A DNA stretch of 64,000 bases from Protula sp. h YS-2021 (taxonomy: Eukaryota; Annelida; Polychaeta; Sabellida; Serpulidae), in contig OX457033.1 of NCBI GenBank assembly GCA_949752745.1, forward strand, positions 15,172,156-15,236,155, in the 5' to 3' direction. The notes beneath the pieces were generated by a model. It saw nothing but the letters and a program-made list of their open reading frames with translations, had not been told where the DNA came from and did no database searches. Below, in pieces: positions 21,690 to 35,640 of this stretch. Position 1 is the stretch's first letter. Each line of letters begins with the position of its first letter. Made by a program: the position numbers and the translations under genes.

Positions 21690-24600
21690 TTGTGCTCACA
21701 TCAAGCGTACCGGTGAACCGCATTCACGATGCACTGCATGTTTGCGTCGCTGGGGGATTTAACCATCCACGTTGGACAACCGTTGCGAGCAGTGTGCGCG
21801 CTTGGACGATTCCATTCTTTCCTTCTTGCTGCAGCAGCAGGAGTCTGTCTGGGTCCGCAATAGAGGCCGCAAGCGCTCCAAGAGTGAGTCAATCCTGATT
21901 TCAGTGTGCCGTTAGGGAAGCTCGACTGTCGGTTTTGGAGGTTTCCCGGAAAACCATGGATGCTCTTTTCTTCCAAGATGCGGCTTTCCAGAAAGTTCGC
22001 CAACGCATTATATGGCTGGGTATTTGATTCAGTGGTAGCCACATCCTCAGATTTACTGAAGTGGAATGCACATTTACTGTCGCTGCTCGTGGTTCTTTGC
22101 AGATATTAATTCCTACCACATTCGAAAACCAGTGCGGAAGAATCAAGGGAACTTCACTTCGCCCATATTGACGGGCAATCGGACGTCTTTCCTTCGGAGA
22201 TGCCCAAGAACGTGATTGAGGCGGCATGGGCTAGATCACAAGATGCATTAACGCGCAAGGCTCTAACAGCATGTACTTCATAAGCAAACCACCTACGCCG
22301 AGGAAGAGGCCGGGTCGTGTCGACACCCCAACCCAAGAAGCACAAGTTGAACACAGACTGCAGTGGCAGCAACGAATCAAAGTATCCGGCACAGATCGCA
22401 CGACGATTTCTGCTAGATATTTTGGGTTTCTGTGACGAACTGGTTGGTCAGTGTCTCGAATCGAACGTAAATGTGCCCGTAGGGGGAAGGCTAAAGGATT
22501 TTTGGCAAGCATGTTAAGCGCTCGGAGCTCCCAAAAATGTAGTTTGTGGTTGCGCTGGGTTATCCCTTACCAAGCAGGGGACAGGTTGGGTTGTCAAATC
22601 CTTCCATCGCTGGTCAAGCTTCCCAATCCTTCTTTAGTCACAACATACCAACGCAAATCAGAGAGACATCTCATATCGTTCACGATGGACACTCCTCAGT
22701 TGATCAAATCCACCCTAAATCGGAGCATGTGGGAGGTGTCAGTGGATATGTTCGATGCATATCACACGTTCCGACACACGTCACGTCGTTTTCTTGCCTT
22801 CACGGCAGCGGATCAGAATTATTGGTTTCTCGCCCTACCATTCGGATTGTCAAAGGCACCCAGGTTGTATTTACCCAGGTTATGAAACTAGTCACACGTT
22901 GGAGTCGGTCATTAGGGCTGCTGCTGTTCCACTATTTTGACGTTTGGTTGTTAGTAAGTTCGGTGAGGCAACTGCTTTTAACACAGTTGGATATTCTACC
23001 GGGCAGGGTGAGGTTCTGGGGTTGGTGGTCAATCGCAACAAGTCGAAATCGGTTCCAAGTCAGAATATAGAGTTTTTGGGAGAATTGTTAGATTTTGTGA
23101 GCGCCAGAGCTTTTCCCGCACAAAGTCAAATTCAAAAATTATGTCTCTCGTTGTCAGTGTTGTGTCTACGACCAAGCCTCAAGTGTCACAGTTAGAATCT
23201 CGTCTATGGTTGTTAGTGGCAACGGAAAAGACGGTCGAACTAGGCAGGTGTCATTTCTGGGAGTTTAAACCTGTGGTCTTGAAGGCATTGCGTTCGGGCA
23301 GGTTACAAGGCCATCGGATAAAGCTGTTGTTGCTAGCTCTCAGGGATCTAGACTGGTGGTCTTGTCAACCCAATCTTTTGATCGGGGTGCCTTTTTTCTG
23401 CAAGCTCCATCGACGCAAGTGCAGACAGACGCTTCTTTCACTGGTTGGTGCTTCTTTTTCCAGGGTCATACGTGGAGGGGTTGTTGGCCAGCCACGAACA
23501 ACGATTGCATATCAATGTGCTTGAAATGAAGGTGGTTGTGATAGCTTGTCAAACTCTGGAAGCATTGGTTTAGTTCAGTTCATTTTCTCATAGACAATCA
23601 GACAGTGGTGTATTATTTGTCCAAGCAGGGTGGCACGCGCTCACGGATGTTGTCTAGTCTCATCAAGCAGGTCCTGTTGGTTACTCGTGGTTTTGCCATT
23701 CAGCCCTCTCACATTGCAGGCAGTCTGAATTTTCTCGCGGACTTAGCTTCTCGGATGGGTCAGGTTGTTCACACCGACTGTGCGTTTGAGGATGACATTT
23801 TCCATGGGGTCCATCTCAGGTCGATCTATTTGCCAATCGTATCAATCATCGTCTTCCAGGACACATGTTTCCGTGTTCGTATGCTGCGGCAATAGCGATC
23901 GATGCGTTGCTGTGTCAGTGGCCCACATAGGTACTGTTTGCATTTCCACTGTCGTCTCTCATAATGAAGGTTTTTAAGAAGATTTTGCACGACAGGCCCT
24001 GTCGTCTCCTGCTGTTAGCCCCGGATCATCTAGATCTGTCTTGGTTTTCTTTATTGATGTGTCATGTGTCTTCCAATACCACTAGAGTATGACAGTCTGC
24101 TTCAACCTAATTGCGACCATTATCATCCAAATTCCCCAGTTGTTTCGACTGAAATTTTGGTGCATAAGTTTTCCTTCCTGAAATCTAGGGGTTTTTCTCA
24201 GCGAGCAATACAGAGAATAGACAGAAAGACTACACGGACCAGGTGTACTTGTCGCATTGTCGTTTGTTCGAGTCATGGTGCCTTGATAGGGTTATCAATT
24301 CCGTGGCAGCCACGGCAGTGGCAGTAGCCGACTGTTTTTCTGTATTTGTTCGAAGTCAGCAGGGTGTCGATTATGACGTACCGCTCGGCTCTCACATTTA
24401 TTTTGATGCGAGCATCCGGTTATGATTTGTCATCCTGTGAGGTGTTGTCGGATTTGATAAGGTTTTTTTCAGTTGGAACGAACTATTTCTGATAGGACAA
24501 TGGTGCCTTGGAATTGGTCACTAGATATCTTCTCGATCATTTTATCATTTCGGACAAGTTACTTACCATAAAGTGCGTATTTCTCGTGACATTAGCGTTG

Positions 24601-24840
24601 GTTAAGCGCCGCGATGAAATATACGCAAAAGAAAACTCTGTTACTTAATTCAACGCTTCGTGGGAGGCGGTGGTTCTAAAAAAATTGCCATCTTTTTGGG
24701 GGTAAGACACACATTGCGACCAAAGGTTTGGGTACGTTTAAGCAGATCGTGAAACCAGCCTTGCTGGGTGTACGGTCACGTGGCGGTGTCGACACAGCGT
24801 GGTTATGCCCTGCCTCCCTACTGCGCGCGTATATTAAATG
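21690..24840 (+). mobile_element. Decayed DIRS-type (tyrosine-recombinase) retroelement
   Basis: A gag-like stretch (21690-22450) is followed by an RT with SVDMFDAYHTF and LALPFGLSKAPR (22735-22865). The expected YLDD catalytic box reads YFDV near 22930-22945. Next comes RNase H with DNQTVVYYLSKQGGTRS and HIAGSLNFLADLASR (23595-23760), then a tyrosine-recombinase-like part with VYLSHCRLFESWCLDRVIN (24243 onward) and LALVKRRDE near 24590. The order gag, RT, RNase H, recombinase without a DDE integrase is the DIRS/Ngaro layout. Several frameshifts and stops make it inactive. Confidence 0.78.
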
Positions 24841-24849
24841 ATCGAGTGC

Positions 24850-27800
24850 TTATCTGAACACGTTACAGCGTCATCTATTTATATTTTTAATGCGTAGTAT
24901 GCGTAGATCTCTCTAAAGCGTATATTTCTGATTATGTCAAGAAACTATGTTGCTAGTATATGATGATTTAATTAAAGAACCTGAAGATGCTAACGGTGTC
25001 TCGTTGTGCGACTTGGCTATCGGGTCTCGCCAAACACGTTTATTAAGTATTATTTTCAAGAGTATACAAGTGATGTGTTGAATAATTTGTATAGTCTTGG
25101 CCCGTTTGTTGCTGCTGAATGAGTGATTCATAATAGCCCTCCTTGCAGGACTCTCCAACAGGTCCGATGGAAAGAAGTCTTGCAAGAAGACGAAGGCCAC
25201 TAAATAGACTTTGGGTTCAGGCGCAGCTCGGAACTGCAGCGATAACATATCAGCTTGCCTATCTGATATCTACGTGACTGTTCTGTTACCAACCCGACGC
25301 ACTTTCATTTGAACCATGGTCTTGTTTTTTAACAGTTCGGTTTTGCACATGGTATAATACGCCACTGAGACCGATTGGCAAAAGTTTTAGCAGGCAGATT
25401 ATCTGTTTCTCTCATTCTTGTCTTTGTGATAAGAGGAAGAGGGGTACTCGATCATATAATAATGTTAGTATGGTCGAGCTATGTATTATTCACAATGAGC
25501 ACTTTGTGGTGAAACCCCATTGAATATTGTTATTGTTATTTCGGTGAAACCCCGCTGAAATTATAAAGATAAAATGAATTTAGTTCTTTTATTTCTGCTT
25601 TCTTTGCGACATTATATCTTGTAGACAGTGTGTCAATCAGTTGTATGCAGCGGGTATTCAATTCCTACCGCCAGTTCGAGTCTACAAGCCGATATTTAAT
25701 TTCTTAATGCCCATTTTCAATATAACCAATGATTAACATTTTGGAAAACCAATATTGATGACTTCTACGTCTACAAGATATTTTACTCATAAAAATGATT
25801 TTGAAATACGAACACTGCTCAATTTCTGCTTCTGTTTTATTTTACAAAGAATTCGACGCCCCAAAAATTTCATATTTGATATAATTACAATTATGTGATA
25901 TTATTATAACTGATATCTGTTCAAAGCCTCAGACCTATTGTTGAATCAAGTACAGTTTGCGACACACTTGTTGTCTCTGTAGCAAAAATGAAAAACGAAC
26001 AAAAAGTCAAATCCAAAGACAGTTCCCAAATATTTCACATTTCGCTATCAAGTCATTTCATATAAGCAACAAAGAAGTATTGGTTCAAATTATTATTAAA
26101 TCCTTTTAGAGTAACTGATAATGTTTAATTTTCAATTGGTATTTTATTTATTAAAAGCACTATTATATTGTTTTGTCTTACTTTTATGCAGGTGCTTTGT
26201 TTATAACAGCAGTAAAGTTAAAAGCAGCTGAAGTTGAGGTAAAGTTGCAATACATGTGTTAAAAACAAGTTTTCAGCTTTTACATTTTATTGTAATAACT
26301 ATAACCATTTTAAAAAATTAAATACAATTTTTTTAATGCGTGCTATGTCAGTAAGACATATTCTTAAAGACGCTTTTTTTTATTCTTTCTGATTTAAATA
26401 AAATCTAAATGTTAAAGCTGCTGGCAGTGCAAGCATAACACATAACGATTTTCTTCTTGCATTTTTGAAGACTTCCAAGAAACCACCTCAACAGTTTACG
26501 ATTGTGGATCTGCAATTTTAGTGAATGAAAATAACTTAAATTTCGAATTGCAATTATTTAATTTTTGAATTGATCCTTCAGAAAGAAATGCTTAAGCTAG
26601 TTAACTTGTCGCGTATTAGTAAATATTTGTATATAAAGTGAGTAAATAAATAGTAGAAGTGCAATTTCTTCTTTAAATGGTTATTAAGTCTCCTTACACA
26701 TCAAGATTTCAATTTCAACAACACATGTTATACGCTCTAAGTATTATGGAAAAACAAATCGAAGCTCACCTCAGCTGCAATCGTTCATTTGAACTTTTCA
26801 TGTTTTCAAAGTTTCTTCTTAAGAAGTGGCTTTAAACAATATCGACAGGGGGTTTTCTTTACAAAAAGGGGGGGGGGGGTTAACGTTTAACTGAAACTAT
26901 ATGTGTGATCCAATTTTTCTGTTCTGATATTCTACATCTTATTCTTTTTCCTTCTGTGAAAGAGAGTTAAGCTTTACCCCCAATTGATTTTAAAAACAAA
27001 AATTATAGTGTACCAAGAAAACTACTTCTAGAATGTGCAGTTAATGATGGCACACTTAGAAGTCAAGATAAAATTTATTCATGAGTTTTTGGGACATTCA
27101 CCAATCTAAGTAGCTGCTTATTTGGTTATATCTGTTTTTTATAGCAGAGTTTAGTATCATCAGCAAGAAGTATCCCTTGACGATACCTGTCGAACAGATC
27201 TTGATCTCGTGGCAATCCTTTTTAGAGTACTTAGACAAGTTTGCAGAAATAAGGAGAGTCTATTCTTCTTAAATCCGTGCATGTATGAGTTTCTTTTAGC
27301 ATTCTGATCACATTTTTGTTTAGCATCTACCTTCACCAACAGCTACCCTCTATATCTCCTGGCATGAATCCACAGTAATTACAAGAAACTGTTGTTAGCA
27401 GATCGTTAAAGTGTATTGGATCTGGCATAAATTCTTGTAGGATTAGTCTTATGTCTTCATGTCTGCGAAACTGCTGTTTACATTTGCTTTTGGTGATCTG
27501 GCTGATAATATGCCGCCTATTCATCTTAGAACTGGACTCACAATACCATTGCTTTTCACTTTTGGCATCAATCTGCAATACGTACCTAGCCAAATGCTTT
27601 CTTGAAGTAAACAGATATGGCTTCATGAAAATAGAGTATCTTTTACAGTGGCACAAAGGTAGTTTTTCTACAAATGGTACCATGTTGTTCATGGTTAGAT
27701 GGCAAAGACACAGCACCAGGTCTCATAAAGTTTCCCTGAAAGCTTCTCAGCTCGACTTGCCTAGAGCATACCAAGTGTTCAATAGAGTATCCTGCGTTTG

Positions 27801-29755
27801 ATGGTTATTCGGGGATTGTAGCTAACCTGTAGTAGCTGATTAGAGGTTAGCCTTAAGCTAAACAAAGAAGAGAGGTGAGTAGGCACCGCCATAAATTTGC
27901 GAGTAATCACCATTGCATTCTCAAGTCATACATGGTTTACACGCGGCAGTCAGGCTCTTTTTTGGAATGTATGTATTACCACTGCCCTATGTTTAATGCA
28001 TGCAATATGCTTCAGTGGTGTGATTCCTTAGTCAAGTAAATAAGGGAGAAGAGAAAAATTATTAATCCTAAAACAATTTCAATTTAAGTTTCAATCATTA
28101 AAATCATACTCATACTTAAACGCAATATAATTAGCGTATTTGCAGAAGACATGCTGTAATACTTTCAGCCAATACCAATCAACATTATACAATAATTAAT
28201 AAATCAATCAATCAGCTGTACATTTAGCAAATAGATAAATACTAGCAAACACGTCTTTGTCAGCACTATAAATTCAAAACCGATCATGTAATTATCTTGT
28301 GCGAAATGTGCCCAATAAGAATTAACTTATTTTAACCAATTATAATTCAAAAGCAGCTTACCACATTTTATGTACTCTTATATTACTTCCAAAGTTTTCC
28401 TTTAATTACAATATTGTAATCAAGAACCTTTACATAGATGCATATCAAAATACCCTATGCTACAGAATGGCGATGTATGGTTATTTATGGGAAATCGAAT
28501 TATTATAAAAGGGTTATCTAAATCATCAACGAAGTGGAAAGTCGGATATGAGTGTCTTGTTGTAGAAGTAAAGGTCCAGTTTTCGAAATGTAGTTGGATA
28601 AATACCGGCATTTCTCCCAATCTTAAATCTTAAAAACCTGTGCTCTAAGATGCTGTCATGCACAAAACATCTTCCAGCTGTTGGACATTTTATTGTAACC
28701 GTTGAATCCAACAATCAAATCATAACTGAGAAATTTCGTGGTGTTAAGTGTGCTATCAACTCGTTGCTAGGCTGTAGTATATTGTCACATACGTTTCGGT
28801 ATTGTTAAGTGGATGTGTAGCCAAAGGTTTATCACGTACTAAAAGCTGTAAAATCAAATTGCACATGGATTCGTCAATAAATCTCGTAAATTAATCGCAC
28901 CCACCATAAAAATGAATAAACCGCAGCTGTTCCATAATCCAAAGTCAATATCCTTTACTAGAATTGAAAACTGGTTACTGAATACTGACTACCTGTTTCT
29001 CAGATAAATATTTTGAAAATAGCATCCATGATTGAGATAAGATGTCATTCTACTGTCAAGTTCAATTAAAAGGCCGTTAATGTTGGATTGTAATCGTTTG
29101 CTAGGTTGCTGTTAATTCCAATTTACATGAAAACCGTACATCGCTATTCCGCAGTATATGATCATTTAGTACGCGCACATAAAATATAGGGAGTTGCTTT
29201 ATGCTAATTATGAGGACTTGCCTTGAATTCCACGCGAATACTGTTTTGACGATTGAACGTTAAACTGAATTTGTTTTAGGATTTATTACTGCTTTATTTT
29301 TTTCAGTTAATCGTTGCTTCTTTACGCAACTGAGGAATCACATCAGCTAAGCGCGCTCATTGCACATGGCGCAATAAATGTAAATATGAGAAGTTGTTAA
29401 TTTGTCATTTTTGTGAGTAAAATATCTTGTACATGTACAAGCGATCACTCTGGGTTTTCCAATGAGTTAACAGTGGTGTTCGCGATCCACATTAACGTTT
29501 TTCAGAATATTACAGCGGAATATTACAGTATCGTGCAGTGTCGGTCACCTGATCGAACAGTACACAATTTATCGAATACAATTAGATGGAGTTACCACTA
29601 TCGATCCCAATAGGTAGGGAGATGAGTGGGCATAATTCAAGCGATCGCTTCCTTCTACGTCTAGAAGATATTTCAGCCATGCAGCCCAGTTACATGGTCC
29701 TGCCAAGGTGTATGTTGTGATAACTGTAATATATGCTACCACAAATCCTGCACAG
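24850..29755. other. 4.9 kb AT-rich intergenic region without recognised gene
   Basis: AT-rich. Contains a repeated phrase GTGAAACCCC..TGAATATTGTTATTG near 25510-25560 and a poly-G run at 26869-26879. The only long frame is 27716-27333 on the minus strand (127 codons, several Cys and His), with no recognised family. Confidence 0.4.
27333..27716 (-). CDS. Unrecognised open frame, doubtful
   Basis: An open frame of 127 codons in otherwise AT-rich DNA. It contains scattered cysteines and a CNYCGF pair, and no low-complexity repeat. It could be a fragment of a transposon protein or a chance frame. I recognise no domain, and no splice-site evidence connects it to a neighbour. Confidence 0.2.
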   Translation of the reverse strand: MLCLCHLTMNNMVPFVEKLPLCHCKRYSIFMKPYLFTSRKHLARYVLQIDAKSEKQWYCESSSKMNRRHIISQITKSKCKQQFRRHEDIRLILQEFMPDPIHFNDLLTTVSCNYCGFMPGDIEGSCW

Positions 29756-29769
29756 AGCATGACTCAACA

Positions 29770-32580
29770 GAATTCGCAGAGCTCCATAATAGCAACGCTG
29801 CCTGGCAATGTTATAAGTTCGACAGTGTAAACGTATCAAGTTTCCGCTTCAACAACTATGAGTTTGCCGATGTAAACTACTACGAGCCACTGTCAGCTCT
29901 TGACACCACCCATGATTTTCTTTCACCATCTTTCTCGAGGAATTCAATGACTTTTTAGTCTATGTAAGTACAAATCATCCAAATCCAATTATTCTTGGAG
30001 ATTTTTACATTCATATTGATAATGAAGAGAATTCGGAAACTGTGGTCTTTAAGGATTTATTAGTCAATGCCGGTTTCATTCAGCATGTCCAATTTCCTAC
30101 TCACAATCGGGGTCATACACTGGATCTAGTAGTTACAAAACAAGAAGAACTGTCCATTCATTCCGTTAGCTACACCGATCTGTGTATATCTGATCATAGA
30201 GCTGTGCTCTTTAAAGTTTTTGATAGAACACCCAGTCCACTGCAGAAACAGATAACTTTCAGAAACAAAAATGATCTCGATCTAAGTTTAATGAAAGCAG
30301 ACGTGTCTAAAGTAACGGAGACAGTTCTTAATGCTGACACCCTGGAAGAAAGTGTTCAAAACTACAACACTGGACTTTCATCCGTATTTGACTGCCATGC
30401 TCCTTCAGTCAATAAGACACTAGTTGTCCGCCCGAACAGTAAATGGTTCAACAGTCTGTGCCGCCAAGAAAAGCAGAAGAAGCGCCGGTTGGAAAGAAAG
30501 TTTCTTCGATCAGGCATTGCATCTGATGAAGAGGCATATCAAAATCAAGTTAAATATTACAACATGCTTGTCACATCTGCTAAAACCGAATTCAATTCTA
30601 ATAAAATCATTGAAACTTCAGGCGATAAAAAGAAACTTTTTGACTTTACGAAGAAATTACTGAATGTCAAGCAAGACCCTAGATATACAAGTAACTCAAC
30701 AGATTTACCCCAGTCATTTGCAGACTTTTTTGTGGATAAGATTGTCCGTATACGTATCGATGTGGATAGTAACAGTTCAATAGATCAGCAAGTAAAACTG
30801 CTACAGAGCGAAATGCGTAGTTTAGAACCAAAGTGCAGCTTGGATGAATTCCACGAGGCTTCCGAAGACGAAGTGAAGAAAACACTTAAACAAATGTCGA
30901 ATGCGACATGTGATTTGGATCCAATGGAAACAAGTCTCATCAAACAGTGCTTAAGTGAAATCCTTCCTGCCACAACCAAGATTGCAAATTTATCGTTGAA
31001 GAACTCGGAAATACCAAAATCGATGAAAGTTGCAGTTGTTAGACCACTCCTGAAAAAAATCATCCTCGATTCAGAAAAGTACAAAAACTTTAGACCTGTT
31101 TCAAATCTTTCTTTTATTTCGAAGCTCTATGAAAAAATAGTGTCTAATAGATTACAAGACTATTTGTCTGCAAATTTGTTGTTTCCAGCGATGCAATCTG
31201 CATACCGTAGATTCCACTCTACTGAGACAGCCCTTTTGAAAATTCAAAATGACCTTCTAAATAATATGGACAAAAAGAAGATGTCAGCACTCGTTCTTCT
31301 CGATCTATCAGCGGCATTCGACACTATCGACCACCAAATTCTTCTCAGAAGACTGGAATCACGGAATGCCATACGTCGTCGAGCTCTTGCATGGGTACAA
31401 AATTATTTGAGTGATCGGACTCAGTATGTGGTACTTAACGGAGAAAGATCTATGTCTGCTTCTCTAAGTTTTGGTGTCCCCCAGGGTTCCATTTTGGGCC
31501 CACTCCTCTTTGTATTGTAGACTGCGCCTATGGGGGATATCGCTAGACGTCACAATATGGGTAACCACTTTTATGCTGATGATGGGCAAATTTACATGGC
31601 TGTTGAGAACGATGAAAACATGGGCAAGTTAAATAGTTGTTTATCGGAATTAAGAAAGTGGATGATTGCCAATAAGTTGAAAGTAAATGATAGCAAAACT
31701 GAAGTGTTATTGGTGGGATCTCATCAAGCCTTCCGAAAGTTAGACTCCGTGAGTGTTTTAATTGGTAACCAAAGTGTAAGTTCCTCAGAGTCTGTTACTA
31801 ATTTAGGGGCTATTTTTGACAAGAATTTGACTATGACAAAGTTTGTCAACCAAAAGGTTTCAACATGTATGTATTACTTGAAAACTATCGGTAAAATACG
31901 CAAATATCTTACAAGAGATGCTACACAAGCATTAGTACAGTCTATGGTTATTTCACGATTAGACTACTGTAATTCTTTGCTAGTAGGAATTTCAAAAGAA
32001 AATCTAAGGAAACTCAGTACAATTCAAAAATATGCTGCAAAGCTTATATACAGATTTGATTACAGACAGAATAACCTTCCTTTATTTTATCAATTGCACT
32101 GGTTACCGATCGAGTACCGCATTAAGTTTAAACTTCTGGTTTTAGTTTTCAACTCATTAAAAGGCAATGCACCATCGTACATTTCTGAGCTTATCAGTGT
32201 TAGGAAATGCAGTCGCACTCTAAGGTCATCATCAAAACTTTTGTTAGATGAGCTTAAATGTCGAACTTGTTATGGCTCAAACGCGTTTAATAGTCAAGGA
32301 CCTTCCCTATGGAATAAGCTTCCAGAAAGTATACAAAATGCTGCAACCATTATTAATTTTAGGAAGAAGCTTAAAACTTATTTTTTCACCAAGGCATTCA
32401 ATTGTTGATTTATTTCAGTATTAGTGATTTTATTTCGTTTTTTAAGAATGTTTAATTCTAGTCACACTTTAGTAATGTTTTAAATCAATTTTAACTATTA
32501 TGTGATTGTGATATATTGTACAGCCCTTCGAACTAATATTGATGAACGGGCTATATAAATGTTTCTATAATAATAATAAT
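29770..32580 (+). mobile_element. L2/CR1-like non-LTR retrotransposon, nearly intact ORF2 3' part
   Basis: The reading frame is open from about 29925 to 32408 except for a single TAG at 31518. It begins in the C-terminal part of an AP-endonuclease domain (ILGDFYIHIDNE, then HTLDLVVTK and ISDHRAV). The RT follows, with NFRPVSNLSFISKLYEKI, SAYRRFHSTETAL, LLDLSAAFDTIDHQIL, GVPQGSILGPLLF and the catalytic FYADD box near 31568. It ends with LDYCNSLLVGI and LHWLPIEYRIKFK, which are typical of L2/CR1 relatives. The tail is (AAT)n after GAACGGGCTATATAAATG (32545-32584). The 5' end is truncated. Confidence 0.9.
29925..32408 (+). pseudogene. LINE endonuclease/reverse transcriptase ORF with one internal stop
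   Basis: About 827 codons in one frame. The TAG at 31518-31520 falls just after GPLLFVL, between RT palm motifs. No frameshift was seen elsewhere, so this is the least decayed mobile-element protein in the window. A single substitution is the simplest cause of the stop. Confidence 0.85.
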
Positions 32581-32744
32581 AATGATTTATCGCACGCGTT
32601 CAGTCCGCCTTTCATCTCCAGCCCGACGAATAGATCGTTTGGTCCTAAAATGAGTGTTTCATCGTTTGATACGGATACAGACTCGAACTTAAGTAAAACA
32701 TCATTTACCAAAAAATTACCTCGGAAAACAAACTTGCGGTAACT

Positions 32745-35640
32745 AACAGTTAATTGCAGGAGTATTTTAGATAAAACTACAGAATTCCAAGCGTTAATCC
32801 ACTAGACTAAACCTGATGTCATCTTCGGAACTGAATCCTGTCTGAAAGGAGTGAGGCCGGGTAAACCTATGGATCTCAATGAGATCAAGAGCCAAGAAGT
32901 CTTCCCCGAAGGTTACCAAATGGTTCACAGCGACTGAGACGCGAGAGGAGGGGGTGTCTTTGTGGGAATAGATGAAAGTCTGATATCTGTCGAAACTCCT
33001 GAATTTATAACATCGTGCAAAATAGAGTGGGTTAAATAAAACAAAAAAATAGCCCTGATATTTACACAGCAGCTTTTACATGCCACAAAGTAACCTACAA
33101 ACAATTGAGGAACTTGATAAATCCATTCAGCTAGTAAATACCACCAAAAGTAAATCGTTATAATCTCTGGCGATTTCAACTGCCCAGACATAGATTGGAA
33201 CACATGTGTCGTACACCCTGATGAAAGTCCAGCAGGCACTAGTTAATGTTGTGACTTCTCACAATCTAACACAGGTGCAACGCGAGGCTACTAGAGAAGG
33301 TAATCTTCTAGACCTAGTTTTTATTTCAAATCCGTCTTTGATCAAAAGAAACAATGACATACCTGGCATTTCTGAAAATGATGTCATCGTAACTGATTCC
33401 GATATTAAACCCAATTACGTTAAACAACCAAGTATAAAAATATATAAGTATAGAAAAGCAGACTGGGATAATATAAAAAAAGATATGTTAAACTTAAGTG
33501 ATAAAATTATAGAGTTGTGGCAAAAGAATATAGGCATTGAAGAACTTTGAAAAATGGTTAAAAGTGACATTCAAAATTCAATCGACAAAAATGTACCATC
33601 AAAACTATCTCGACCAAACCGTTCCATCCCTTGGCTTAAGCAACCCACTAAAGAATGAATTGAAGAAAAAGGCGAGACCCTACTTAAAAAGGAGAAAACC
33701 AGCGATTGGTCTAAGTGCAGAAAATATCACAAAAAGTGTTGAAATGCACTTCGGCAAGAAGAATGGAAATATTTAAATAATGTAAATAAGTTAATTTCTG
33801 GAGGCCTCCAAAACAACAGCTCTAAACCATTTTGGCAATATGTGAAATCAAAGAAAAAGAAACAATATTGGAGCGTCATCTCTAAAATTAAATGGTGAAC
33901 TGATAATTGAAAGTAAAGGGAAACCCACAATACTGATAAACCAGTTCTGCTCAGTTTTCACAAAACAAGATAGCACCTTACCGCATCTCGACAGTAATTA
34001 CCTTGCCATAGATGACCTACAAATAGGCAGTAACTGCGTGCTCAAACTGCTCCAAAACATAGATGTTAGTAAAGCTGTTGGGCCAGATTGCATACCAAGC
34101 ATCATATTAAAAACATGTGCTGCTGAATTGGCTCCTTTACTATCCATCATTTTCGATTTTTCTATAAAGAGTGGTACACTTTCAGAACATTGGCGCAATG
34201 CTAACATAGCCCAAATATTCAAGAAAGGTAACAGATATTTAGCTGAAAATTACCGGCCTGTCTCGCTTACGTCAGTCACCTGCAAGCTTCTGGAACATAT
34301 CGTGTGCCGACACCTCCTCTCGATAAATATCATTTCGATTAGTATAAAATTATCTCATCCCTTAATCATGGCTTTCGCTCCTGGCTTAGCTGTGAAACAC
34401 AACTCCTCATTAATATAGATGACTTCATGCAGAACTATGATAGCATTAAGCAGACAAACGTTGTCATCCTAGATTTCTCAAAGGCGTTTGATACTGTCCC
34501 ACACGACAAGCTTCTCGCAAAAGTGTCATCGTATGGTGTTAGTGGTGCCATTCATAAATGGTTACGAACCTTCTTGACCAAGCGAAGTATGCATATATCG
34601 TGCAAAGGTGAGCACTCTGATTACGTACATGTACAATCCGGGGTTCCTCAAGGAACTGGCTTGGGCCCGTTGCTGTTTCTGTGCCATATCAATGACCTAC
34701 CAAATTGCGCACAGTCACAGGTCCGCCTTTTTGCAGACGATTGTCTCCTTCGTAGAACCATACGTTCGATTAGAGACCAAGAAATACTGCAACAGGACCT
34801 GAAGGCACTAGAAGAATGGGCGACATGCAGTTCAACCCTAAGAAGTGCTATGTCATGAACATAACGGTTCGCTATCAAGACCAATCAACCACCTATACGA
34901 TCTCTGCAATCATACATTAGAAACCGTTTCCGATAATCCATACCTTGGCATCCAAATTTCAAATGATCTAAAATGGTCTGAACATATTAACAAAATTTTC
35001 AACAAGGCAAGTTCAGTTCTCGGATTTCTACGCCGTAATTTGAAGCACTGCCCCAAAGATTGCAAGAAAATAGCCTATATTTCATTGGTCCGTTCAGTAT
35101 TAGAATACGTAGCCATCATCTGGGACCCACACCTGCAAAAGGACATCGACACCCTCGAGAAAGTCCAAAGAAAAGCTGCCAGATTCATATTGAACGACTA
35201 CAGATCACAAACATCTGGATTTATATCAAGTACTCTAACCGAACTCGACCTGCCAGAATTAGTAACCCGAAGGGCTAAGAACAGAGTGACATTTTTCTAC
35301 AAGATCGTTAACGGGCTGGTACCGGCAATTGATCCTGAAATATATTTGGCACGTAGACAAAACAAACGTAGAATTAAAACCAAGTCGTTCCCTGGACACA
35401 TCACGGATAATATTGTTAGTAAAAGTGTTGGAAATCATAGGAAATGTTTTGAAACCGTTAACTGTTCGACGGCTCAGTACAAAAGTTCATATTTTGTGAG
35501 AACTATGGAATTCATTAGATGATGATATCATTCATTTAAAACATTGGATATATTTGATAGTAAACTGACAGAATTTATGTTGTCATTACTTAAGTATTAG
35601 CGCAGCACCTCCTCACCCGGCGGCATATATAGGATTCTCC
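32745..35640 (+). mobile_element. Decayed Jockey/CR1-like LINE
   Basis: Inserted head-to-tail behind the previous LINE. Endonuclease remnants: KPDVIFGTESCL near 32810, GGGVFVGID near 32950, SGDFNCPDIDWN near 33165. RT remnants: AVGPDCIPSIILK near 34075, NYRPVSLTSVTCKLLEHI near 34250, ILDFSKAFDTVPHDKL near 34455, SGVPQGTGLGPLLFL near 34640, the FADD box near 34735, and the C-terminal part YLGIQISNDLKWSEHI near 34940. Stops and frameshifts divide the ORF into at least five pieces. 33206-33776, 34038-34858 and 34845-35522 are the longest. Confidence 0.88.

Noticed and set aside
22231..22512. Minus-strand frames over the DIRS gag region (also 21701-22227)
   Set aside because: They lie antisense to recognisable gag/RT pieces and show no domain.
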